From: JBCCHY01 sp039028495
GTDB lineage: Bacteria; Patescibacteriota; Saccharimonadia; Saccharimonadales; VXPC01
Length of the DNA: 19,424 bases
Direction: 5' to 3'
NCBI GenBank assembly: GCA_039028495.1
Contig: JBCCHY010000018.1
Span: 1 to 19,424, forward strand
A program made the position numbers and the translations under genes. This document shows, piece by piece, positions 14,295-19,424 of the stretch; positions within the stretch are counted from its first letter, which is position 1, and every line of letters starts with the position of its first letter. Under the pieces are notes generated by a model. That model was given only the letters and a program-made list of their open reading frames with translations. It had not been told where the DNA came from and made no database searches.

Positions 14295-15414
14295 CCTCCC
14301 TGAACCTGTCATATTTAGTCCTTCTGATTTTGTGGCGTCAACTAATCAGGTGCTCGAATATGCGACTGGTCATATTGTGATCGAAGCAGAGCTGAGTGAG
14401 TACAGGGTCCGCAAGAATAAATGGCTATATTTCAAACTCAAGGACGATCATGCTGTTGTCGACTGTTTCGGGACTGTCTATATGACGCCTGGCCCGCTAG
14501 AAGACGGGATGATGTTACGAGTATCGGGTACGGCTCGTCTGCATCCACGATATGGCTTTAGCTTCCAGGTTAGTAGCATCACGCCGATTGGGGAGGGGAG
14601 CCTTAAGAAGTCTCAGGATCTCCTGCGCGTAGAGCTAGAGAAACAAGGTCTTTTTGATGAGAGTAAAAAGCGAGCACTACCATCATACCCGCGGGATATA
14701 GCAGTAGTAGCCTCAGCAGAGAGTGCTGCCCTAGTAGACTTTCTAAAAATTGCCGAAGCCCGCTGGCCAGATATCCAGGTGACTATATATGACACGCTCG
14801 TACAGGGTGATTCTGCCCCTGATGCTTTGGTCTCAGCTCTTAACAAGGCAAACCAGGCCTCGCATGACGTTTTAATAGTGACAAGAGGCGGAGGTAGTAC
14901 GGAAGATTTGTCAGCATTTAGTAGTGAGCAGGTCGTGCGGGCAGTTGCTGCTAGTAAGACGCCGACTATGGTGGCGATAGGTCATGAGATTGATGAATCA
15001 CTTGCTGAGCTCGCTGCAGATGTTCGGGCCAGTACGCCTAGCAATGCAGCTGAACTTTTGCTGCCAGACTGCAATGAAACAAGGCGTGAATTACTGCAGA
15101 TCAGTAGCTCACTACAAAACTCGCTTGATAACTACACAGATAGGGTCACGGACTATATAACCTCGAAGACAGAAGAGATGAAGGCATCTGTAGATCGTTG
15201 TCTCACACGGCATGATCTGGGTGTTAAGCAACTCGGGGCGCTCCTTGCATCTGTAGACCCGTATAGGAAGCTTCAGGGAGGGTTCTCTTATCTGACCAAA
15301 GACGGCGTAAAGATTACTTCAGTCAATGATGTTGCCTCTGGGGATACGGTAGAATTAAGACTAAATGATGGTAGGCTAATAGCGACGATACATGACAAGG
15401 AGAGGCGCGCATGA
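14278..15414 (+). CDS. xseA: Exodeoxyribonuclease VII large subunit
   Basis: XseA with XseB forms exonuclease VII, which cuts single-stranded DNA from both ends in repair. An OB fold spans about 30-105 (HIVIEAELSEYRVRKNKWLY; GMMLRVSGTARLHPRYGFSF). The catalytic core includes RDIAVVASAESAALVDFL, VTIYDTLVQGDSAPDALVSAL, VTRGGGSTEDLSAF (the GGGS and D of the active site) and VAIGHEIDESLAELAADVRASTPSNAAEL. The canonical GHETD is GHEID here. At 378 residues it is shorter than the about 450 of E. coli, mainly in the coiled-coil C-terminal part that binds XseB. It overlaps the gene before and the xseB gene after, so the whole group is one operon; AGAGG lies 4 nt before the ATG. Confidence 0.95.
   Translation: MLAQSDLPEPVIFSPSDFVASTNQVLEYATGHIVIEAELSEYRVRKNKWLYFKLKDDHAVVDCFGTVYMTPGPLEDGMMLRVSGTARLHPRYGFSFQVSSITPIGEGSLKKSQDLLRVELEKQGLFDESKKRALPSYPRDIAVVASAESAALVDFLKIAEARWPDIQVTIYDTLVQGDSAPDALVSALNKANQASHDVLIVTRGGGSTEDLSAFSSEQVVRAVAASKTPTMVAIGHEIDESLAELAADVRASTPSNAAELLLPDCNETRRELLQISSSLQNSLDNYTDRVTDYITSKTEEMKASVDRCLTRHDLGVKQLGALLASVDPYRKLQGGFSYLTKDGVKITSVNDVASGDTVELRLNDGRLIATIHDKERRA
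15398..15405 (+). promoter_or_regulatory. Shine-Dalgarno AGGAGAGG for xseB
   Basis: AGGAG at 15398-15402 lies 8 nt before the ATG at 15411, inside the end of xseA. It is a clear ribosome binding site for an internal operon gene. Confidence 0.65.
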
Positions 15415-15599
15415 GTACTAAGAAACATAAGTCATTCGCTGAACTAAAAGACGAGCTAGATGGCCTGCTTGCAGAGCTTAACTCGGCTGACATAGGCATC
15501 GACGATGCGATAGCCAAGCATGATCAAGCAAAAGAACTGTTGAGCCAGCTCCAGAAGCGGCTGGATGAAGCCAAGATAAAAATCAAACAGGCAAGCTAA
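15411..15599 (+). CDS. xseB: Exodeoxyribonuclease VII small subunit
   Basis: A 62-residue helical protein, short for the family (about 70-80). FAELKDELDGLLAELNSADIGIDDAIAKHDQAKELLSQLQKRLDEA is the normal XseB pattern: a hairpin of two helices that packs on the XseA coiled coil. The start codon overlaps the xseA stop (ATGA) and has a good Shine-Dalgarno. Confidence 0.93.
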   Translation: MSTKKHKSFAELKDELDGLLAELNSADIGIDDAIAKHDQAKELLSQLQKRLDEAKIKIKQAS

Positions 15600-15611
15600 G
15601 GCAGGGTTACT

Positions 15612-16094
15612 GTGGTCTGGATCATGATATCTGCGATGATTATCGTAGTGTTATTCGGATCTGTTTTACTCATCGGTGCACCGTACCTACCAACACGACG
15701 TCTCCAGGTAGAGCAAGCGCTACATCTGCTTGATCTGCAGCCTGGTCAAAAACTGTACGAGCTCGGTGCGGGCACAGGTGGTTTAAGTGTCGCCGCATCT
15801 GAGCAGGGGGTCAGAGTCATCGCTATTGAGGCAAATCCGATAGTTTTTACAGTTCTCTGGGTGCGAGCACTGCGACGAAAGAATGTACATGCCAGGCTAG
15901 CTAATTTTTGGAATGTTGATGTTTCAGATGCTGACGGAGTCTACGTGTTTCTTATAGACCGCTTTATGCCCAGGCTAGACGGCAAGCTATCTGCGGAACT
16001 ACCGAAAGGGGCAAGACTAGTTAGCTATGCGTTTAAGATCCCGGACAAAGAACCCGATGATCAAGACGGCCCAATGTTCCTCTACGAGTATTAG
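15612..16094 (+). CDS. FAM173-like membrane-anchored lysine methyltransferase
   Basis: A 160-residue protein with one N-terminal membrane helix (about 3-23), then PYLPT and a class I methyltransferase core: motif I LYELGAGTGG (48-57), the acidic residue after strand 2 in AIEANPIV (71-78), NFWNVDVSDADGVYVFLIDRFMPRLDGKLSAELP and GARLVSYAFKIP. This whole pattern matches FAM173 proteins, whose eukaryotic members methylate lysines of the ADP/ATP carrier and the ATP synthase c subunit. By analogy a membrane protein may be the substrate here, but this is inference. GTG at 15612 has GGCAGGG upstream; ATG at 15624 is an alternative. It starts 12 nt after xseB. Confidence 0.82.
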   Translation: MVWIMISAMIIVVLFGSVLLIGAPYLPTRRLQVEQALHLLDLQPGQKLYELGAGTGGLSVAASEQGVRVIAIEANPIVFTVLWVRALRRKNVHARLANFWNVDVSDADGVYVFLIDRFMPRLDGKLSAELPKGARLVSYAFKIPDKEPDDQDGPMFLYEY

Positions 16095-16098
16095 CTTA

Positions 16099-16127
16099 TT
16101 GAAAAAAAGGGATCATAGGTTTAGCAT
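16099..16127 (+). promoter_or_regulatory. Promoter TTGAAA-N17-TAGCAT for 16135-16800
   Basis: TTGAAA (16099-16104) and TAGCAT (16122-16127) are 17 nt apart, and the -10 box ends 7 nt before the ATG at 16135. The long in-frame extension back to 16027 overlaps the upstream gene and is not supported. Confidence 0.5.
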
Positions 16128-16134
16128 AAGGGTA

Positions 16135-16800
16135 ATGAAAAAGCTCAATCAAAAAGGCCTGGTAGATGTCTACGCGATTCTGTTCGGGATGAGCACGCTG
16201 CTTCTTCTGGGTGCAGTGGTCTTTAGTGTGTGGGCTTTCATGGAGAGAGCGGATTATAAAAACAATGTCGATGAAAAAATAGCCCAAGCTACAGAAGTCG
16301 CCCTAGAGGACCAAAAGATACAACTAGAAGCTGAAGCAGCAGAAAAAGCCAAGTCGCCTTATGACGAGTACACGACGCCAGCAGATTTTGGTTCGGTAAA
16401 GATTGTATATCCTAGAACGTGGTCGGCATTTATAGACGAGGAGCTCTCAGGCAATACACCGATAGACGCCTATTTTAACCCTAATTTTGTACCGGGCTCT
16501 TCTGCTAAAGCTTCGCTTGCTCTTAGGTTTCAAGTATCTGGCCGTAGTGCTGATCAGATCTTGAGCTCGTACCAGTCGTCAATAAATAGCGGCAAAGTTA
16601 CCGCCAAAGCCTACGAGCCACAAAATGTATCAGGGGCTAAGTCTGGCTGGCGTATAGACGGTGAAATTGTCTCTAACAAGCAGGGCGCACTAATCATACT
16701 GCCACTCAGAGATAAGACGATTAGCATCTGGACAGAAGACCGCTCTTTTATCCCTGATCTAGAGAAGGCAGTGCTAGAAAATCTCACCTACATCCCCTAA
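16135..16800 (+). CDS. Single-pass envelope protein with short helical stalk and PsbP-like distal domain
   Basis: A 221-residue protein of unknown function. It begins MKKLNQKGLVDVYAIL and has one membrane helix (about 11-35). A charged helix or coiled coil follows (about 36-70, rich in E, K and A), then an outer domain of about 150 residues with alternating strands (VKIVYPRTWSAFIDE; ALRFQVSG; GWRIDGEIV; KTISIWTE). The distal part resembles the PsbP-like or similar small alpha-beta fold, but the assignment is weak. It is probably anchored with its domain outside. The start at 16135 fits the promoter, and the stop codon lies inside the inverted repeat that closes the next intergenic element. 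Confidence 0.7.
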   Translation: MKKLNQKGLVDVYAILFGMSTLLLLGAVVFSVWAFMERADYKNNVDEKIAQATEVALEDQKIQLEAEAAEKAKSPYDEYTTPADFGSVKIVYPRTWSAFIDEELSGNTPIDAYFNPNFVPGSSAKASLALRFQVSGRSADQILSSYQSSINSGKVTAKAYEPQNVSGAKSGWRIDGEIVSNKQGALIILPLRDKTISIWTEDRSFIPDLEKAVLENLTYIP

Positions 16801-16828
16801 ACCCTCAGACCAGCTATCCATTCTCTGC

Positions 16829-16847
16829 CGACTGGCATAGCCAGTCG
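16829..16847. repeat. Perfect 8-bp hairpin CGACTGGC-ATA-GCCAGTCG
   Basis: An 8-bp perfect stem with a 3-nt loop within the structured intergenic element, about 30 nt after the stop codon of the 16135 gene. It is followed at once by CTAGA-ATG-TCTAG. Confidence 0.6.
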
Positions 16848-16860
16848 TACTAGAATGTCT

Positions 16861-16879
16861 AGCTTCACAGGCTCTTTTT
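16861..16879 (+). terminator. Weak intrinsic terminator candidate AGCTT-CAC-AGGCT-CTTTTT
   Basis: A 5-bp stem (one G-T pair) with a 3-nt loop, followed by TTTTT (16875-16879). These Ts also take part in the competing 19-bp helix, so terminator and helix may exclude each other. Termination of the 16135 transcript here is possible. Confidence 0.4.
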
Positions 16880-17060
16880 GATATTTTACTTTGCGGTTCT
16901 CGTTAGGGCAGTACTTTTTGTACAGCCACTAGCTGAGCTTCCGCAGTAAAATTCAAAAATAGCTCTGTGTCTGAGGGTTTAGGGAGGGGTGGAGTCAGTT
17001 GAGAAGTGTGGGTAACATGGCTGGCTTTTACGGGCTTGTTAGCACGCAGCATAAGCGTTC

Positions 17061-17096
17061 TTGAACACATAAAATATACAATGTATTTTCGTTCAG
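17061..17096. promoter_or_regulatory. Palindromic hairpin overlapping the -35 region of the pseudo-kinase gene
   Basis: TTGAAC (17061-17066) pairs with GTTCAG (17091-17096), and AAAATATA (17071-17078) pairs with TGTATTTT (17082-17089) around a CAA loop. It lies over the weak -35 (TTCAGA, 17092-17097), the place for an operator. The stretch 16985-17060 holds nothing I can assign. Confidence 0.35.
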
Positions 17097-17111
17097 ATTT
17101 ATAGCTCAGGT

Positions 17112-17120
17112 TGCTATAAT
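17112..17120 (+). promoter_or_regulatory. Extended -10 (TGcTATAAT) for the pseudo-kinase operon
   Basis: A perfect extended -10, TGCTATAAT, ends 8 nt before the ATG at 17129, with TTCAGA 17 nt upstream as a partial -35. The predicted leader is about 2 nt. Confidence 0.7.
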
Positions 17121-17128
17121 TTTCCCTC

Positions 17129-17812
17129 ATGAGGGATACATCTAGCGACCTACAATCTACACAAGGGCTTAGTAGCTTCAGTCTGTTATCAGACCTTAGA
17201 AACCCCATCCTAGAAGTTGCCTTACAAGCTGAAAAATCTGACAACAGAGAGCAGTATCTCGTAGCTCGCAATGCGCTAAAGCTGATTGATGGGTATCTAT
17301 ATGCTGAGGAACTAGCTAAGGCAGATCAAATAGAGCTATTCCCATGCTCGTTAACTGCTTTGACTAGTGATGCCGTCAAGGCAATCGAGCCTCTGGCAAA
17401 GCTCTACGGCATCAAACTTAGGCTTAAGAAATCAAGATCTACTCGACTGGTATCACTAGACAAACAGGCGTTCATGCACGCTACGCACGGACTGCTATAC
17501 ACAATCATAGGTAGCCTGCAAAACAACCCTGGTAATGTCGACATCATAGTGGAGATGAAAGATAAGAGCCCCAGCATTAAAATCTACTCGGAGCTACTCG
17601 ATATAAATGAGCAGGACATAAAGACAGGATCAAAGCTCAAGAGCAGGCTAAACACAATGACTACCGGTCCGCATAGCGGCATCAGCCTGGCAAGTACTCT
17701 GTATGGGATGATAGGGGACGGCCTGAGTTTTACTAGTAACCAATACGGTAAAGGTTTGGCGGCTAGCTTCAAGCTAACGAAGCAGATGTCATTAACTGAG
17801 GCAGTTGCCTAG
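17129..17812 (+). CDS. Degenerate histidine-kinase-like protein (pseudo-HK) with Ser at the phospho-acceptor site
   Basis: A 227-residue soluble protein with the order of a histidine kinase core but no sensor or membrane part. Residues 15-60 resemble the dimerisation helix: FSLLSDLRNPILEVAL aligns with H-D/E-L-R-N/T-P, where the phospho-acceptor His is Ser21. Residues 70-215 run like the HATPase fold (VSLDKQAFMHATHGLLYTII; GPHSGISLASTLYGMIGDG; NQYGKGLAASFKL). At the N box both Asn are replaced (Gly121, Thr125 by alignment), and the DxGxG box is missing. It should neither bind ATP normally nor phosphorylate. It probably acts as a dimeric scaffold or partner for the receiver-like protein encoded next. 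The alignment was made by eye. Confidence 0.7.
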   Translation: MRDTSSDLQSTQGLSSFSLLSDLRNPILEVALQAEKSDNREQYLVARNALKLIDGYLYAEELAKADQIELFPCSLTALTSDAVKAIEPLAKLYGIKLRLKKSRSTRLVSLDKQAFMHATHGLLYTIIGSLQNNPGNVDIIVEMKDKSPSIKIYSELLDINEQDIKTGSKLKSRLNTMTTGPHSGISLASTLYGMIGDGLSFTSNQYGKGLAASFKLTKQMSLTEAVA

Positions 17813-17839
17813 CTCTGTTTCACGCACCTGGCCTACATT

Positions 17840-17850
17840 TGCTATACAAT
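17840..17850 (+). promoter_or_regulatory. -10 region TGCTATACAAT for the pseudo-receiver gene
   Basis: Both TATACA after TGC and the overlapping TACAAT can serve as the -10; TACAAT ends 9 nt before the ATG at 17860. The predicted leader is a few nt. Confidence 0.5.
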
Positions 17851-17859
17851 AACTAGTCA

Positions 17860-18234
17860 ATGAGAGTGTTGATCCTAGAAGAAGATAGTCGTATTCGTGA
17901 TCTCTTGGCACATATAGCGACTGATGATGGCCACGAAGTGGTGGTTTGCTCTGATTCTCAAGCAGCGTTAGAGCTTGTCGACAGTGAAGAGCCAGATGCA
18001 CTAATTATTAGCCCGAACATATCCCGCAACAGCGGTCTGGAATTACTGTATGAAATAACCAGCCATCCTGATCTGCGCAATATGCCCTCTATTCTAGTTG
18101 TCGATAGGCCATTGATTTACACCGATCATCAAAGCACTCTCGTGGAGCTTGGCGTTGTAGCTGTCATTTCTCGGTCTGATTTGTCTAAACAAACATTGCT
18201 CCATGCAATTGACCATGTAAGCGTGGGTCGGTAG
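17860..18234 (+). CDS. Pseudo-receiver: response-regulator-like protein with Ser in place of the phospho-acceptor Asp
   Basis: A 124-residue single receiver-like domain. The start MRVLILEEDSRIRDLL keeps the acidic pocket (E8, D9). At the phospho-acceptor place, where the intact receiver at 10560 has LILLDAMMP, this one reads ALIISPNIS, so Asp becomes Ser51. The Thr/Ser switch position is Asp82 (ILVVD), and the conserved Lys is Arg105 (VISRSDL against YLVKSQI). All three catalytic or switch residues are therefore changed while the fold pattern stays. It should not be phosphorylated in the usual way. The stop codon directly touches the recO ATG. Confidence 0.8.
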   Translation: MRVLILEEDSRIRDLLAHIATDDGHEVVVCSDSQAALELVDSEEPDALIISPNISRNSGLELLYEITSHPDLRNMPSILVVDRPLIYTDHQSTLVELGVVAVISRSDLSKQTLLHAIDHVSVGR

Positions 18235-18912
18235 ATGAAGCGTGTAGTAGACAAGGCCATAGTTCTCGGTAGAGTCAACTACGCAGAGGCTGATCGCATT
18301 GTGACAATGCTGACCAGTAATGGCGGCAAGCTCACACTAATAGCAAAGGGTTCTCGCAGGCTAAAGAGTAAACTAGCCGGCGGGATAGAACCACTAGCCT
18401 TAAACGAAGTAACATATATGCCAGGTAAATCGGGCATGGGTACGCTGGTGAGTTCCAGGATGAAAGAAAACTATTCGGCGTTCGTCGGCTCGCACGACGT
18501 GAGTAGGACTGTGCTTGCGTTTTCAAAGTGGCTGAATGATCACCTAGAAGATGGAACCGGCGAGGAGTATTTTGATGTACTATACGGCGCGTACCGTTTA
18601 CTGCACCTCGGTCGCTCGTCCAAGCTTGTCTACATTTATTTCTACACTCGTTACTTTCTGTTGAGTGGGCAAGGAATAGACCTATCCAGCGATACTAGTG
18701 GTAAGCCATTATCTGCAGATATGCAGTATATGTTTGATCATGACAGTTCAGGATTTGTAGCTCGTGATGGCGCTGTATACGGAGCTGATCATATCAAGCT
18801 GCTACGGCTGGTAGTGGCTTCGGACCCGGAAGTACTATCTCGACTAAATGAGAATGCCGCCGTTGTCGGAGAAGTAAAGAATCTTGTACATGAGTACATG
18901 TCCTATCTATAG
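18235..18912 (+). CDS. recO: DNA repair protein RecO
   Basis: RecO works with RecR/RecF to load RecA on SSB-covered DNA and to anneal strands. The N-terminal OB fold is clear: KAIVLGRVNYAEADRIVTMLTSNGGKLTLIAKGSRRLKSKLAGGIEPLALNEV (residues 7-59, typical AKGxRRxKSKLAGxxxP). The 225 residues are near normal length. Many RecO proteins carry a four-Cys zinc site in the C-terminal half; this one has no cysteine at all. Its ATG follows directly the stop of the pseudo-receiver gene (TAGATG) without a leader, which implies co-transcription and coupled translation. Confidence 0.92.
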   Translation: MKRVVDKAIVLGRVNYAEADRIVTMLTSNGGKLTLIAKGSRRLKSKLAGGIEPLALNEVTYMPGKSGMGTLVSSRMKENYSAFVGSHDVSRTVLAFSKWLNDHLEDGTGEEYFDVLYGAYRLLHLGRSSKLVYIYFYTRYFLLSGQGIDLSSDTSGKPLSADMQYMFDHDSSGFVARDGAVYGADHIKLLRLVVASDPEVLSRLNENAAVVGEVKNLVHEYMSYL

Positions 18913-18921
18913 CCAATAGAA

Positions 18922-18944
18922 AATCGTCTAAAAAAGACAAGATT
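18922..18944. repeat. Small hairpin after recO
   Basis: AATCGTCT pairs with AGAC and GATT around AAAAA, with a bulged AA: 8 pairs. It lies between recO and the promoter of the next gene. No T tract follows on the plus strand, so a terminator role is doubtful. Confidence 0.3.
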
Positions 18945-18956
18945 CTAGAATGGTTA

Positions 18957-18962
18957 TATAAT
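18957..18962 (+). promoter_or_regulatory. Consensus -10 TATAAT for 18971-19315
   Basis: A perfect TATAAT ends 8 nt before the ATG at 18971, giving a predicted leader of about 2 nt; the -35 is poor. Confidence 0.6.
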
Positions 18963-18970
18963 AGATCTTA

Positions 18971-19315
18971 ATGAGAGAGCTAGTTTTTACGTACAACGCG
19001 GATAGCGGCATTGCCAATGCCCTGATTGATTATGGGAAGAAGTATCTTGCTCCTGGTAGCTATGATTGCCAGTTATGCATGCTTAGCTATGGCCCATTTG
19101 GCATGAAGCGTGACTGGAAAAAGTTTATTGAGTCCTTGGACGCTGATGTTAGATTCTTGCACAAAGACGAGTTTGAGTCGGAGTTCCCAGACTGGAATGT
19201 AGATCACCCAAGCTTGATAGATGCTGTACAGCGTAGAGTTCTTATCAGCAGTAATGATTTCGCAAACATTTCGTCCATGGAGGACCTTAAAACTAGGGTG
19301 AGTAAAGTACTATGA
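18971..19315 (+). CDS. Small conserved-looking protein with CxxC and YNADSG motif
   Basis: A 114-residue cytosolic protein. Its pattern is LVFTYNADSGIANALIDYG at the start, CQLCMLSYGPFGMKRDWKKF with a CxxC (C33, C36), and VRFLHKDEFESEFPDW. I recall a widespread family of uncharacterised proteins with this layout (YNADSG, CxLCxLTYG, FLHKDEF) but know no function or name for it. The CxxC could bind metal or undergo redox change. It has its own leaderless promoter and stands alone after recO. Confidence 0.7.
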   Translation: MRELVFTYNADSGIANALIDYGKKYLAPGSYDCQLCMLSYGPFGMKRDWKKFIESLDADVRFLHKDEFESEFPDWNVDHPSLIDAVQRRVLISSNDFANISSMEDLKTRVSKVL

Positions 19316-19329
19316 TCGCACCTGTAATC

Positions 19330-19424
19330 TCACATGCGGTCCGCAAACGGAATGGACAACACAGCCAACATGACGAGGGATGCCACGAAACCGTAGAGGG
19401 TCCATAGCATCCAATCTTCTCCGC
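19330..19424 (-). CDS. C-terminal end of a minus-strand membrane protein (partial)
   Basis: Read on the minus strand from the window edge, one frame stays open for 30 codons (GEDWMLWTLYGF, VASLVMLAVLSIPFADRM) and ends in TGA at 19332-19330. It is strongly hydrophobic with aromatic residues at the edge, like a last membrane helix. The gene starts outside the window and cannot be identified. The other two minus frames give unlikely protein. Confidence 0.45.
   Translation of the reverse strand, partial: GEDWMLWTLYGFVASLVMLAVLSIPFADRM

Larger units (their letters stand above)
16795..16984. ncRNA. Candidate structured RNA element closed by a 16-bp perfect inverted repeat
   Basis: CCCTAAACCCTCAGAC (16795-16810) is the exact reverse complement of 16969-16984. 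Inside it, AGCTA (16812-16816) pairs with TAGCT (16960-16964). A second helix of 19 pairs joins 16875-16896 to 16941-16959, with a bulged T (16882) and TT (16891-16892). Between them are a perfect 8-bp hairpin (16829-16847), a 5-bp hairpin (16850-16862) and an apical hairpin (16907-16927). No open frame of note crosses it. TGCTAGAAA at 16772-16780 could start a plus-strand RNA near 16787. The strand is not settled. It could also be a foldback element. Confidence 0.5.

Noticed and set aside
16027..16134. Longer N-terminus of the single-pass envelope protein
   Set aside because: It overlaps the FAM173-like gene. The ATG at 16135 gives a normal Lys-Lys membrane anchor and fits the promoter.
16795..16984. 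The 16-bp inverted repeats as ends of a MITE or insertion element
   Set aside because: No target-site duplication flanks them (ACATC against AGGGG), no second copy occurs in the window, and the left repeat contains the stop codon of the upstream gene.
1..19424. tRNA, rRNA and CRISPR arrays
   Set aside because: No cloverleaf with GGTTCRA-type arm, no ribosomal RNA sequence and no regularly spaced direct repeats were seen by eye.
1..19424. UGA recoding to glycine as in Gracilibacteria/Absconditabacteria
   Set aside because: RF2 is encoded, and ftsE, the receiver gene, xseA and the 18971 gene end in TGA at positions matching family lengths.

Overview
The window looks like a compact, low-redundancy bacterial chromosome segment, most probably from the Candidatus Saccharibacteria (TM7) / Patescibacteria group. 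This placement is an inference from the type of genes present (short intergenic gaps, a secA-prfB-ftsEX-ctpA backbone, many small lineage-restricted membrane and degenerate signalling proteins); no database search was possible. Stop codons TAA, TAG and TGA are all used and a release factor 2 gene is present, so the standard code applies. The Gracilibacteria/Absconditabacteria code, with UGA read as glycine, is ruled out.

Layout. 1-559 is the 3' end of secA. 579-1487 (minus) is a THUMP/Trm11-like RNA methylase. 1605-2246 is a degenerate methyltransferase-like protein, 2276-2734 a HIT-family protein, and 2828-4114 an M16 zinc peptidase that overlaps prfB (4105-5202). 5240-6511 carries two tandem membrane proteins sharing a 40-residue N-terminal motif, followed by a hairpin-rich convergent intergenic region. 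A VanY-like carboxypeptidase (minus) diverges from ftsE-ftsX-ctpA and a CheY-like receiver gene. An FHA-like protein then converges, with a 4-nt overlap, on bL27, which lies just behind a TrmG10-like methylase on the minus strand. 13239-16094 holds a UPF0104/LPG-synthase-like membrane protein, xseA, xseB and a FAM173-like membrane lysine methyltransferase. 16135-16800 is a single-pass envelope protein. After a 328-nt intergenic stretch with strong RNA-like structure comes a pseudo-histidine-kinase / pseudo-receiver pair joined to recO, then a small CxxC protein and the edge of a minus-strand membrane protein.

Biological themes. The backbone (secA, prfB, ftsE, ftsX, ctpA) appears to be an old gene cluster also kept in Gram-positive bacteria, here interrupted by lineage-specific genes. 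VanY, FtsEX, CtpA and the LPG-synthase-like protein belong to cell-wall and envelope work. Exonuclease VII and RecO belong to DNA repair.

The strongest unexpected signals are three. First, nearly every first gene of a transcription unit has a -10 hexamer ending only 6-15 nt (mostly 6-9) before its ATG, which implies leaderless mRNAs and corrects several start codons. Second, a two-component-like pair next to recO has both phospho-acceptor residues (His and Asp) replaced by Ser. Third, a roughly 190-nt intergenic element is closed by a 16-bp perfect inverted repeat and contains a second 19-bp stem, suggesting an undescribed structured RNA.
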